Positions 24,428-33,395 of a DNA stretch of 36,469 nucleotides are shown here, in pieces (within the stretch, counting starts at the first letter, position 1; every line of letters starts with the position of its first letter). The position numbers and the translations under genes are program-made. Source of the DNA: a bacterium (GTDB taxonomy: Bacteria; Bacteroidota; Bacteroidia; Bacteroidales; P3); assembly GCA_014803485.1 (NCBI GenBank), contig JAAVBQ010000033.1, positions 1 to 36,469 of the forward strand, read 5' to 3'. The notes under the pieces were generated by a model that was not told the DNA's origin, made no database searches, and saw nothing but the letters and a program-made list of their open reading frames with translations.

Positions 24428-25915
24428 TCATAGCTTGGTGATAGTCCTTTCGGCCTTGACCGTTCCCGACACCAGCTCGTAGTTCTTGTTGACGAAGATG
24501 TTTTTAAACGTCACCTTTACCCCGGTGTTGGCCAACAAAGGAATATGCGTGTTGCCCTTTCCCGAGAAACGACCGTCGCTTCCTTCCACTTCCTCCACAT
24601 CGATTACAAAACCGTTGGCGGTGCGGATTTGGTCGAAAACCGACAACTCTTTCAACGGCTCCATGCTCCGGGATGTGTCGCTCTGCAGATTGTGGTTGCC
24701 GCATTCCAGATGCGCGTTGTCTTTCGAAAGCGTGGTGAAACGGAAAATCACATCATTCTCGCTCTCCGTATAGGCACACTTCACCGACACCTTGCATTCG
24801 TAACCGGTGGAGGGATCAAGGTCTTTCAAAGTCAGCTCCCGGACACCGCCTTGCAGTTCATTCCCCGCCTTGAACCATTTTGCATCGGGCTTTCCGTTTT
24901 TTCGGTAATACACCTGACACGTGCGCGCCTCTATCGGTTCGTTCCACGTCAGGTGCGCCGAGGTGGCGCTTATGCGGTCGATGCGCAGCCCCGAAATTCC
25001 GTTACACAGTTCCTTGTACGAAAATTTCTGCACTACACTGTAACCGTTGTTCTTGATGTAGAACGCCTCGCCCGACGCATTGCTGCACCGCGCCCTCACC
25101 CGCAGGGCGTAGTCCTTCTGCGGCAACAGAATGGGCATGGAGGCATCGTAGTCCAGAAAAGTCTGCGTTGTGGTTTGCCTGTATACGAGCGGAAGGGTGT
25201 TGAAGTATTCCTTCCACGCACTGACCCCTTCCGGAATTTCGGCGATTTCGAAATCGTACTCGGTGCTGAATCCACCCGCATATTGCAGATGTCGCGCCAT
25301 CCACTGAAAGCGGATATGGCAGGGGTCCGAAAACCACAGTGTTTCGTTTTCCGCAGGAGAAGTGAGGAGAGGCGGTTCTCCCGACACCAACGTAAACATG
25401 GCGGGCATTTCCTGCACCGACACCAAATTTCCCGTGGTGGCCTCATATACCTTGAACTTGAGCGTGTAGATTCCGTCGGGAAGCATACCGTCGGAGGCGC
25501 GTACTTCGCCGGCCCGTGTGCCGCTCAAAGAGAGGTTTGCCGGAAGGAAATACATTGAAAGCCGCGAGGCGTTCAACGTGATTTCCTCCCCGCCCGCCAA
25601 GGGAATGCCATTTGCAAGCGGCATGGGGTTCTCAATCTTGATGCCGTTGGCCTCCATTTCCATCTTCAGATAGAGGGTGGAGGCTTCCACCCGCGTGTCG
25701 AGCAACCGCAGGCGCAGTTGCAGGCGCTCGTCGGGAAGCCGGCTCCAATCTTGCAACTTGTAGGAATAGGGCGCCAATAAAGTGGTTTGCGAAAGCACCG
25801 GGGATACGGTCTGCGCTTCGGTTTGCGGCGCCATTCCCGTTGCGGCTATCAACATGCACCCCCAGCAGAAGCGGAGCGCTTTGCGAAAATTCATTTTTTT
25901 CATATTGAAATCCAT
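24428..25915 (-). CDS. Secreted fibronectin type III domain protein
   Basis: This 495-residue exported protein follows the giant adhesin by 5 nt and is surely co-transcribed with it. It has a signal peptide (from MKKMNFRKALRF to about TEAQ), a beta-rich N-terminal half, a clear FN3 domain (about 312-400, ISGLRIDRISATSAHLTWNEP to YECKVSVKCAYTESENDVIFRFTT) and a C-terminal motif GKGNTHIPLLANTGVKVTFKN then IFVNKNYELVSGTVKA. That C-terminal motif is, to my recollection, found inside much longer Bacteroidota surface proteins, so this may be a short form. No T9SS sorting domain is present. Start candidates are 25915, 25903 (MKK) and 25894. It may act as a partner or anchor for the adhesin; this is inferred from position only. 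Confidence 0.78.
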   Translation of the reverse strand: MDFNMKKMNFRKALRFCWGCMLIAATGMAPQTEAQTVSPVLSQTTLLAPYSYKLQDWSRLPDERLQLRLRLLDTRVEASTLYLKMEMEANGIKIENPMPLANGIPLAGGEEITLNASRLSMYFLPANLSLSGTRAGEVRASDGMLPDGIYTLKFKVYEATTGNLVSVQEMPAMFTLVSGEPPLLTSPAENETLWFSDPCHIRFQWMARHLQYAGGFSTEYDFEIAEIPEGVSAWKEYFNTLPLVYRQTTTQTFLDYDASMPILLPQKDYALRVRARCSNASGEAFYIKNNGYSVVQKFSYKELCNGISGLRIDRISATSAHLTWNEPIEARTCQVYYRKNGKPDAKWFKAGNELQGGVRELTLKDLDPSTGYECKVSVKCAYTESENDVIFRFTTLSKDNAHLECGNHNLQSDTSRSMEPLKELSVFDQIRTANGFVIDVEEVEGSDGRFSGKGNTHIPLLANTGVKVTFKNIFVNKNYELVSGTVKAERTITKL

Positions 25916-25920
25916 TTTGA

Positions 25921-28900
25921 TTATAAGCGAATCAGTTTAAATCCATGTCGAACCTCACCGTATTTCACCAGCAGGATATAAAGTCCCGCCGGCGGGTTCG
26001 ACTTGAACAGGACGGTCGATGTTGTTCCCGCCGCAGACAGGTCTATCTCGCCCCGTTCCACATAGATGCCGCTAAAGGCATTCATCAAACTGTATTGCGC
26101 CTTGAGAGGCGAGGAGGCCGTTACCTCCAGCGTGCAGATTCCCTGCGAAGGATTGGGATAGACTTTCCAGCGCGGCGCATAGGGATCGGAGAAATCCGCA
26201 TCCTCGTGCTTGGGGGCGGACACCGTCACCGTCTTTTCGATGGTTTCCCAACAGAGACCTTTATAGACGTTCAACCCCAGTGTGTAGATGCCCGGTGCGG
26301 GAAACGAAACCTCGATGTAATTGCCCGATTTCTCTATCACCGTCACCTCTTGCGGAATCATCCATACCACACTGTCGGGCTGATATTTCGACAGATTCAC
26401 CAACAGACAGCTTTCGTCGGGCAACACATAACTGCTTACCCAAAATTCGGCGCCTACGGTGTCGCTTAATTCCTCCACCCATACGCTGTCTTTGTAAAAA
26501 CATCTCTTGTCTTGCACGAGGGTAAGCGAGTGAAGTCCGGCTTGTCGGGTCTCGATTTTCGCCTCGAACGCATTGCTGCCGTCGGGATAGGTCCAGATAT
26601 AGTCAGCGGGTCGGTTGTCGATTTCGCGTTGCTGCGGGGTCTTCGTGACGCCGATTTCAATGCTCTGACCCTGACATAGGTAGCGTATGGAATCCCATGT
26701 GTATGCAGGGGCGGGGGGTGCCGTCAGAAGAATCACCGTATCCCAAAGACAGCCGTTGCTATCCTGTACGATGAAGGTGTAGGCACCTGCGGGGGCAAAG
26801 ACAATATCGGCCTGAGGCATGAAGTTCTCTGTATGCAGGTCGGAAGCGGTCGGAGCGGCGCATCCCGGAACCTTGGTTTCCGAGTCGAAAGGCTCATATC
26901 TCCAACGGTAGAGATAAGGTGCCGTGCCGCCTGCACCCGAGAGACGGATGCGCCCGCAAGCATAAGAACATTCGATTTCGTTCACGAAATTCTCCGCCCG
27001 CAAAGCGGAGGGTTCCTCCAAATGCAAAGTGTCGAGGTGCAGGCATTGGTTTTGGTCGTAGATACGCAGGGAATACGTCCCTTCGGGTATGTCCTCCATC
27101 ACGAAACCCTCTTCACCATTGCTCCAGAACACCAGCAAATCGCCGTGTTCTCCCGTAGGATTGATTTCAATCCTACCGTCCGAAAGACCGTAGCAGGAAG
27201 GGCTCATCAAAACGGCATTCGTGCGGATGTTTTCGGGGTCGTGCACAATCAGGGTATCGCAGACGGTTTGGCGGCTTGCGTCGCTTACGCACAAGCGGTA
27301 GGTACCCGCCGGCAAATTTTGGAAAAGAGTGCCGTTTTCTATAGGTTCGGCGCTTTCCGTTCCCGTCGGTTCGAACAATCCCGTGCTTTCGTTCCGTTTT
27401 TCCAAATATCCCGTGTAAGGAGCGGTGCCGCCTTGAATCAAGGCCTGCAAAACGGCATCTTCCCGCAAGGGACAATCAGGTGCTTTGATAAGGAAAAGCG
27501 TGGCTTGGGGACGGCTCAATGCCTTGACTTCATAAAGACGCGAAATAGAAGCCCCGCCGCTGTCCTGCAATACGAACCTATACAATCCGGCCTCAAGACT
27601 GTCTAAGGAAATCACGGATTCCTCACTCTTTCCACCAAAAAGAAAACTCCCTTCGGAAGATGTCCATGCATAGGAATACGGTTTCAGACCGCCGCCTATA
27701 TTCACATAAATGGCCCCCTCGCCCCTGTCGGGCCGGGTGTGTTTCACCGCTTCCGACACCACCACCAACGAATCGGGACTCGACACCCGCAGGTCCGAAT
27801 GCGTTTCACAACCTCTCGCGTCCTGCACTTCGAACGTATAGCGTCCGCGCTTAAGCCCATACAGACAAGTGTCGCCCGCCGTTCCGTTCCACGAAAACGA
27901 GTAGGGACGTGTTCCTCCCCGCACCTCCATGCAGATGCTTCCGTTGGAGAACTGCCAGGCTGTGGCATCTTTCACGTGCGCTGTGGCCGACAAAAGTTCG
28001 GGCTGAGGCAGAATCACGCTCGCCATACTCATCACTTTATTGGAGTCCTCCACATACAGGAAATATTTTCCTGTCCTGCAGGAGGAAATTGTCAGACTGT
28101 CGGTCTGGGTCGTCCCGTTTTCTCTAACTGTCTCACCGTTCTCATCTTTCCAGACAAACGAATAAGGCTTCACACCTCCCGAAATTTCGGCGCCCAAAAC
28201 ACCGTCACCGCTTTCGAAACACGAAATCGAATCCGCAATCCACATGCGGGTCCGCAGGTTTTCTCTGTGAGGCAGCGTAAAGGCCGTATCGACACGGCAG
28301 TTGTTTTGGTCATAAACGCTTAGATGATAATCTCCTTCCGGCAGGCTGCCTCTTTGTATATCCATACAGGCCTCAGACGTGCCCTCCACATCGCTCCACT
28401 TGCAGAAATAAGGGCTTGTGCCTCCCGTAAAATGCAGACGGATGAAACCGTCGGGAAGCGGCTGTTCCACCATACCTTCCACACTTCCCGCATAGGAGGG
28501 AAGACGCACACTGTCGACGGTAATCACAAGTGGTGTCTTTTGTGTGAGGATATGCACCGTTTTCGATATCACGCCGTTTCTGTCGGTCACTTTCAGTCCG
28601 TAGCAACCCGCATTCAGGTCGGTTATCTCCGCATTGTTTCCGATGAGGTTGGCCGCACTGTCCCAATCGAAGGTGTGCGTCATGGCGGTGTCGAGACGAT
28701 ACCATTGATAGGAGAAAGGTTGCTTTCCTCCCTCCACCGTGGCCGCCAGTGTCCCCGTGGCGGAGCCGAAGCAAAGAATGGAGCGTTTTTCAGCGATATG
28801 CGCGTTTAAATCGGGTGTGGATTCCAATACTTCCACCAACTGTACCTGACATCCGTTTTTATCGCTCACATCAATCTGATAGATACCGCCGCCCAAACTA

Positions 28901-31900
28901 TCGGCGCGGCAACTGTCGAAATCGAACAGATACGCTCCGTCTTTTTTCCACGTGCAGGTGTAGGGTTCCACCCCTCCCGACACACGTAATTCGATAAATC
29001 CGTTCGGTGTCCTTTCGGTGCATATTCCACCCATGCAACCATAATAGTCGGGGCTTTTCGCCGCAATCCGGTGCAGGCTTAACGCAGGAGGTTCGGTAAG
29101 GAGGAACGAAGCTTTTTTCACTGCGCCCGCTCTATCGGTCACGCTCACCGAATACTCGCCCGCCTGCAGATTTTCGATGCCGATATCCTCCTGTCCATTG
29201 TTCCATTTTATGGAGTAGGGAGCCATACCGCCCTCGATATTGACCCGACAGGCTCCTTGTGCGGAACCATGACAAAGAATCTGTCTGGTTTGAAGAATCG
29301 ACACGGAAAGCATAGGAATCTGCTCGATTTTCACCACCTTGCTATCCTCGCAGTTCATTGCGTCCGTCTGATGAAGAAGATGTGTTCCCGCAGGCAGATT
29401 TTCGGGTTTCTGCGAAACGACGGACGGTTCATTGTAGGGTTTTGTACCTCCTTGTGCGTGCGAAAAGATACGTCCGCCCTGCCATTGGTCGTTGAAACCG
29501 TATACGGCAGGACTGACACTGTCTATCACGATTTCGAAAGGAGCTTCGGGTTGTCCGATATGATAGGTTTTTGTCACTGTGCAATTATTGTCGTCGATTA
29601 CATTCAACGTGTAATCGCCCGTGGCAAGATATTTCCGTTCGGCGCCGAAAACTCCGTCCGCCCATGCCAACAGAGGCGAACCCGTTCCCCCCGAAACCGT
29701 CACGCTGATTTTTCCCTCCCTTTCGCCGTGACAGGCATTGTCTACCACGGTTTCCTTCGCAATCTTGAGTTCGGAGGGTTGCGTCACAATGATTTCATCG
29801 GAAGAGGTCATTCCGGTTTCCACATCGGTCACTTCCGACCGGTATGTTCCTACCCCCACATTATACAGGATATTTTGGTTTGCGTTGGCGATCAACGTCC
29901 CGTTCTTATACCAACGATAACGCATATTGCTTACGTTCGTGCTTTTTACCTGCACTTCGAGAATACCGTCCGAAGCCTTGTAACAACGGATTCCCTGTGT
30001 GAGTTTTACCTCGGTGACAAGCGTTTTGTTCAGATTCTTGACCTGAAGAAAGGTATCGACTTCGCAAAGATTCTTGTCTTCCATCACAAAAATCACGCGA
30101 GTGGCACTTGTGCGCAGCGTGTCGCCGAGGAAGTAGGTCTTTCTCGGGACCTCGGTGGTGTAGTAATAGTATTTGTACGGGGGCGTGCCTCCCTTGCAAG
30201 CGGATTTGTTCAGAAAGGCCTTTCCATCGTTCGAGTTCTTCATCACGCCGTTCACGGAATAAACCCCGCTAACATCCTTTTTATCGGCCGAAACCAACAT
30301 TTTTTCGGGCTGAGTGAAATCGATGCTGAAATATCCCGACACACTCGATGATGAGGAGGAGCCGGAAGAGGATGAAGAAGAAGATGATGCAGCAGTAGAC
30401 TCCTGTGGGGAGGAAGGGGATAAAGATGATGTTTCGGGCGAAGAAAAGGTACCAAATCCAGGGATAACAATCTGTGATACAGATGAATGTTTTTCTACTT
30501 CGAAATTGCGCATTTCGGGTAGGATGCTGTCGTATTGATACAGGTATTGGGAGATTTCTGTCCCTTTATGTTGAAAATTCACCCTTACTCTTTCTCCGGA
30601 GCTTTTCAGCCAATAGAAATTTATGGTTTCCAAAGCATTGGCAACATTGGCGGGTTTGTCGATTTTCACCACCGCAGACCCGAAACCTCCATAACAGGTA
30701 GGGGGTGTAAAGACCACTTCATATATCTCCATTTTGTTTTTCATGACGGTAATAGGCACCACTTGCATCATCGCGGTTTTTGCTTCTTCGGGAAAATCCT
30801 TATATTTTTCTTCATTCGGATTGTTGGAAAAACCTTTCGAAGTGCCTTCCACCGTTACATAATATCGCCCCTCTTCTATGCATCGCAGCGTATAGGGGAG
30901 CTGAAGGGTGTATTCGTAAGATGAAGATAGTTGTTTGAGGTTAACGGAGGTTTGATACAGAATACTTGATTCCGACACCCCGTTATTGTTGGTGATGGCC
31001 ACCGAATCGTAAAGGGTGATTTTCGTGATGGTTTCATTATAATCGGCATTGAGTTGCCGGTCGAATTTCAAGGTAATCGAAGTCAGACAGGCTTTGTCGT
31101 TGGATATAACCTGTATGGGCGTTCGTGTGGGCTGGGGAATGGTGGGATAAAAACAAACTGTTCTCGTATTGCGGGAATTGGCGGGCTCGCCGTTTAAAAG
31201 GCTGACGACGATATTTTTCCCGATAGGAAGATCTGGATCATCCTCCATATTGAGAGAGAATATTTTGTGTTTTGACGGGACCTCTTTTGGCTTCTCTAAT
31301 CCATCATAACTGTATTCCCATAGATAGATACTGTCCAGTACGGAATAACCCGCTTCGGAACAATCGTATCGTGCCAACGTGGAGAATGCATACGGATAGC
31401 CACTATATAATGTTTTCGTATCGAAGATATAAGGTTTACAGAGGGGTTCCAGTGAAAGTTCCAGAAGTTCGCAGGACGTTTGACATTGATATCCTTCCCG
31501 TAACATTTTGCGGAGTGGGATTGTGGCCGTGTAACAGCTATTATTAGGATTCCACAACGCCATCCCTTCCCCTTTTCCCTCTGTCGTCAGATTACTGTTA
31601 TTTTGTGTATAAATGACGATTTTGAGAGAATAATCATCGAGATTGACATGATTGGTTTCGGAATCAAAGGCCCAATATTCCATACATCTTCCGTGAACAA
31701 GCGGTATCTTGCATTCACCGGAAGCAAGATTCGGGTTCGATGAATTCTTTTCAAAAGAGACCCCAGCGTTATACATCTCGTTGTTCGGAGAACAAGAATA
31801 GGGGTCCGTCCCATCGGTTCTGATAAAAACGCTGCTTACGGAATAGATGGAATGAACTTCGGAATTTCTGTACGGACAACCATTTTGATAATGCGTACGT

Positions 31901-32028
31901 TTGGCTTTGAGAATGTAAACGTTGAAGAAGTTGTTTGCATTGGTTGTTGCGAAAGCCTTTGAAGACAGCATAAGGCTGCCGACCCAAGCGAACAGCAGAC
32001 ATCGCAAAAGGAATTTTGGTTTTTTCAT
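25921..32028 (-). CDS. Giant SprB-like repeat adhesin with T9SS sorting domain
   Basis: This 2035-residue surface protein starts at 32028 (MKKPKFLLRCLLFAWVGSLMLSSKAFA signal peptide); an in-frame upstream ATG would bury that signal. A non-repetitive head (about 30-530) is followed by a serine tract (about 537-562). About 13 SprB-like repeats follow (about 677-1777), with the pattern CxG..G...V.GG..PY...W followed by GxYxxxVxD..GC. From about repeat 4 they alternate between a type ending in DxNGC and a type without the Cys pair. A PKD-like segment (about 1780-1920) precedes the T9SS type A domain (WKVYPNPSQGICTLEV... AGLYILLVKYG). SprB repeats occur in gliding and adhesion proteins of Flavobacterium; adhesion is the likely role here, gliding is not implied. 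Confidence 0.9.
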   Translation of the reverse strand: MKKPKFLLRCLLFAWVGSLMLSSKAFATTNANNFFNVYILKAKRTHYQNGCPYRNSEVHSIYSVSSVFIRTDGTDPYSCSPNNEMYNAGVSFEKNSSNPNLASGECKIPLVHGRCMEYWAFDSETNHVNLDDYSLKIVIYTQNNSNLTTEGKGEGMALWNPNNSCYTATIPLRKMLREGYQCQTSCELLELSLEPLCKPYIFDTKTLYSGYPYAFSTLARYDCSEAGYSVLDSIYLWEYSYDGLEKPKEVPSKHKIFSLNMEDDPDLPIGKNIVVSLLNGEPANSRNTRTVCFYPTIPQPTRTPIQVISNDKACLTSITLKFDRQLNADYNETITKITLYDSVAITNNNGVSESSILYQTSVNLKQLSSSYEYTLQLPYTLRCIEEGRYYVTVEGTSKGFSNNPNEEKYKDFPEEAKTAMMQVVPITVMKNKMEIYEVVFTPPTCYGGFGSAVVKIDKPANVANALETINFYWLKSSGERVRVNFQHKGTEISQYLYQYDSILPEMRNFEVEKHSSVSQIVIPGFGTFSSPETSSLSPSSPQESTAASSSSSSSSGSSSSSSVSGYFSIDFTQPEKMLVSADKKDVSGVYSVNGVMKNSNDGKAFLNKSACKGGTPPYKYYYYTTEVPRKTYFLGDTLRTSATRVIFVMEDKNLCEVDTFLQVKNLNKTLVTEVKLTQGIRCYKASDGILEVQVKSTNVSNMRYRWYKNGTLIANANQNILYNVGVGTYRSEVTDVETGMTSSDEIIVTQPSELKIAKETVVDNACHGEREGKISVTVSGGTGSPLLAWADGVFGAERKYLATGDYTLNVIDDNNCTVTKTYHIGQPEAPFEIVIDSVSPAVYGFNDQWQGGRIFSHAQGGTKPYNEPSVVSQKPENLPAGTHLLHQTDAMNCEDSKVVKIEQIPMLSVSILQTRQILCHGSAQGACRVNIEGGMAPYSIKWNNGQEDIGIENLQAGEYSVSVTDRAGAVKKASFLLTEPPALSLHRIAAKSPDYYGCMGGICTERTPNGFIELRVSGGVEPYTCTWKKDGAYLFDFDSCRADSLGGGIYQIDVSDKNGCQVQLVEVLESTPDLNAHIAEKRSILCFGSATGTLAATVEGGKQPFSYQWYRLDTAMTHTFDWDSAANLIGNNAEITDLNAGCYGLKVTDRNGVISKTVHILTQKTPLVITVDSVRLPSYAGSVEGMVEQPLPDGFIRLHFTGGTSPYFCKWSDVEGTSEACMDIQRGSLPEGDYHLSVYDQNNCRVDTAFTLPHRENLRTRMWIADSISCFESGDGVLGAEISGGVKPYSFVWKDENGETVRENGTTQTDSLTISSCRTGKYFLYVEDSNKVMSMASVILPQPELLSATAHVKDATAWQFSNGSICMEVRGGTRPYSFSWNGTAGDTCLYGLKRGRYTFEVQDARGCETHSDLRVSSPDSLVVVSEAVKHTRPDRGEGAIYVNIGGGLKPYSYAWTSSEGSFLFGGKSEESVISLDSLEAGLYRFVLQDSGGASISRLYEVKALSRPQATLFLIKAPDCPLREDAVLQALIQGGTAPYTGYLEKRNESTGLFEPTGTESAEPIENGTLFQNLPAGTYRLCVSDASRQTVCDTLIVHDPENIRTNAVLMSPSCYGLSDGRIEINPTGEHGDLLVFWSNGEEGFVMEDIPEGTYSLRIYDQNQCLHLDTLHLEEPSALRAENFVNEIECSYACGRIRLSGAGGTAPYLYRWRYEPFDSETKVPGCAAPTASDLHTENFMPQADIVFAPAGAYTFIVQDSNGCLWDTVILLTAPPAPAYTWDSIRYLCQGQSIEIGVTKTPQQREIDNRPADYIWTYPDGSNAFEAKIETRQAGLHSLTLVQDKRCFYKDSVWVEELSDTVGAEFWVSSYVLPDESCLLVNLSKYQPDSVVWMIPQEVTVIEKSGNYIEVSFPAPGIYTLGLNVYKGLCWETIEKTVTVSAPKHEDADFSDPYAPRWKVYPNPSQGICTLEVTASSPLKAQYSLMNAFSGIYVERGEIDLSAAGTTSTVLFKSNPPAGLYILLVKYGEVRHGFKLIRL
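30345..30420 (-). repeat. Serine-codon low-complexity tract in the adhesin gene
   Basis: Minus-strand codons give runs of 8 and 6 Ser around one Gly (about residues 537-562). Ser codons TCA, TCT, TCC and AGC are mixed, so it is not a pure microsatellite, but it contains short TCT/TCA triplet runs that could slip in frame. It probably forms a flexible linker between head and repeats. Confidence 0.75.
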
Positions 32029-32351
32029 GGCATTGTGTTTTAGTAAAGTTTTGAATTTTATTCGACCATTAATCCGCCTCGGCATATTCAAAGTAAACTT
32101 TGTCTCCGCGTTCGGTTCATCATGGTTGCCGCAAAAGTATCTTCCCCTTATAGTGATGCGTAATAAATTAACTTAATGTTTGTTAATTTTAAATTTATTT
32201 AACTTTTGTTAGGTTTTGTTAACAAATGGAAATAATGGAAAATACATATAAACAAGAGATTGCAAAATGCAAGGGATTTTGAGAGGCGGCAAGGGAATCC
32301 TTAATGTTCCCCAATGCGTTAACACAATCCCAAGGGGCTATAAATCGTCTG
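32029..32351. other. AT-rich intergenic region between the adhesin and tRNA-Lys
   Basis: No gene is seen here. The stretch 32160-32250 is very rich in A+T with several GTTAA/TTAAC words, the adhesin promoter box lies at 32132-32139, and 32270-32335 contains GGGATT/AATCCC complementary words of no clear meaning. Confidence 0.7.
32132..32139 (-). promoter_or_regulatory. -7 box of the adhesin operon
   Basis: On the minus strand this reads TACTTTTG, fitting TAnnTTTG, about 104 nt before the adhesin start codon. The implied 5' UTR is close to 100 nt. No good -33 element is visible. Confidence 0.5.
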
Positions 32352-32383
32352 TTTGGTTATTTCCTGTAAAAGATATACCTTTG
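32352..32383 (+). promoter_or_regulatory. Consensus Bacteroidota promoter of tRNA-Lys
   Basis: TTTG (32352-32355), 20 nt, then TACCTTTG (32376-32383): both elements and the spacing match the Bacteroidota primary sigma consensus exactly. Confidence 0.85.
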
Positions 32384-32388
32384 CAACC

Positions 32389-32457
32389 CCTTTCGGTGAA
32401 ACCCGGACGCAAGAGCCGGTAGGCCGACAGGCATTAAGTTTTACTACATATTCCGGA
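32389..32457 (+). ncRNA. Structured leader between promoter and tRNA-Lys, unassigned
   Basis: About 69 nt lie between the expected transcription start and the tRNA. They can fold with an outer pairing TCGG/CCGA (near 32393 and 32433) around a CCGG-loop-CCGG hairpin (near 32403-32420), and are GC-rich within AT-rich surroundings. This may be just a 5' leader removed by RNase P. I cannot match it to a known riboswitch. Confidence 0.35.
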
Positions 32458-32530
32458 GGTTGCGTAGCTCAGTAGGTAGAGCACATCCCTTTTAAGGATG
32501 GGGCCCTGGGTTCGAATCCCAGCGCAACCA
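32458..32530 (+). tRNA. tRNA-Lys (anticodon TTT)
   Basis: A 73-nt cloverleaf: acceptor stem GGTTGCG/CGCAACC, D arm GCTCAGTAGGTAGAGC, anticodon stem CATCC/GGATG with loop CTTTTAA (anticodon TTT at 32491-32493), T arm CTGGGTTCGAATCCCAG and discriminator A. The 3' CCA is not encoded (the genome continues CACAAG). Confidence 0.97.
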
Positions 32531-32535
32531 CAAGC

Positions 32536-32568
32536 AAGAGGATGTCAAAACGGCTTCCTCTTTTTTTT
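32536..32568 (+). terminator. Rho-independent terminator after tRNA-Lys
   Basis: AAGAGGATGTC (32536-32546) and GGCTTCCTCTT (32552-32562) pair with one mismatch around a 5-nt loop, and the stem runs into a T tract ending at 32568. The next ATG is only 11 nt further, so alkD may depend on read-through or its own weak promoter here. Confidence 0.85.
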
Positions 32569-32578
32569 ACCATTGTGT

Positions 32579-33379
32579 ATGAAAACAAAGGGGAATAAGA
32601 GCGGTTCGGCGGGACTGTTTGCGGGACTGGCACAACGGATACGTGAAGATTTCACCCGTCTTGCCGCTCAAAATGGCGAAGAAAAAAAGCGGGTCTTGCA
32701 GTCGTTCTTCAAGACAGGAAAGGGCGAATATGGTGAGGGAGATTTGTTCTACGGGGTCACCGTTCCGCAAACGAGGGCTTTGGCCAAGCAATACAGGAAC
32801 GATTTAGCGCAAGACAGCGGGATAGTTTTGGAGGGCTTGATGTGCGATCCTTATCACGAATGCCGCCTGTTGGCATTGATGTTCTTGGTGCAGCGAATGG
32901 AAAAGGCCGACGATATGCAGGCTGAAGCTTTCTACCGTTTCTACATGGCGCACGTCGCGTACATCAATAATTGGGACTTGGTGGATTTGAGCGCTCCGCA
33001 GGTTGTAGGAGAGTTTCTTTTGCGTCGTGGAGATTGGAAAAACCTCAAGGAATATGCCAAGAGCTCCCATCTTTGGACCCAACGGATAGCGATTGTTTCC
33101 ACTTTCGCGTTCATCAAGGCAGGCGACACCAAGCCGGTCTACACCATCGGCGACCTCTTGCTGCAACACCCGCACGATCTGATACAGAAAGCCACGGGTT
33201 GGATGTTACGAGAGGCGGGAAAGAGAGTGTCGCAGGACGAAGAAATCCATTATCTTACCTCCCGTCGCAAAGCCTCGGAGCCCGTCCGTTACCGAATCAT
33301 GCCGCGCACCATGTTGCGCTACGCCATAGAACGCTTCCCCGAACCCCTCCGCAAAGAATTCCTGCAAGGGACGGTGTAA
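32579..33379 (+). CDS. AlkD-like DNA alkylation repair glycosylase
   Basis: This 266-residue protein belongs to the AlkD HEAT-like family, which removes bulky or charged alkylated purines from DNA. The family's catalytic surroundings are visible: YINNWDLVDLSAPQVVG (W132, D133, D136) and the Arg in WTQRIAIVSTF (R169), followed by AxGWMLREAGKR. The start is the ATG at 32579; the open frame continues upstream through the tRNA and is not coding. The gene begins just after the tRNA terminator, and it converges with the next minus-strand gene, whose family may also be a DNA glycosylase. Confidence 0.92.
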   Translation: MKTKGNKSGSAGLFAGLAQRIREDFTRLAAQNGEEKKRVLQSFFKTGKGEYGEGDLFYGVTVPQTRALAKQYRNDLAQDSGIVLEGLMCDPYHECRLLALMFLVQRMEKADDMQAEAFYRFYMAHVAYINNWDLVDLSAPQVVGEFLLRRGDWKNLKEYAKSSHLWTQRIAIVSTFAFIKAGDTKPVYTIGDLLLQHPHDLIQKATGWMLREAGKRVSQDEEIHYLTSRRKASEPVRYRIMPRTMLRYAIERFPEPLRKEFLQGTV

Positions 33380-33395
33380 CGGGAATTTTCGGCAT

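Noticed and set aside
26700..30000. CRISPR-like periodicity in the adhesin region
   Set aside because: The periodicity is protein-level repeats of about 75-90 codons with diverged DNA, not short identical repeats with spacers; no cas genes are present.
24545..30351. Plus-strand frames of 337 aa (24545-25558) and 364 aa (29257-30351)
   Set aside because: They are opposite the FN3 and adhesin genes, which have signal peptides, repeats and a sorting domain; no independent evidence supports the plus frames.
32026..32091. Upstream ATG at 32091 as start of the giant adhesin
   Set aside because: The 21 added residues (MNMPRRINGRIKF...) would precede a good signal peptide that begins at 32028.
32376..32450. 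c-di-GMP-I (GEMM) or SAM riboswitch before tRNA-Lys
   Set aside because: Only short words match; the conserved second helix and receptor elements are absent, and the downstream gene is a tRNA.
32383..32460. GCAACC near the promoter as a tRNA acceptor mimic pairing with GGTTGC of the tRNA
   Set aside because: It overlaps the -7 box and lies upstream of the expected transcription start, so it is probably not in the RNA.
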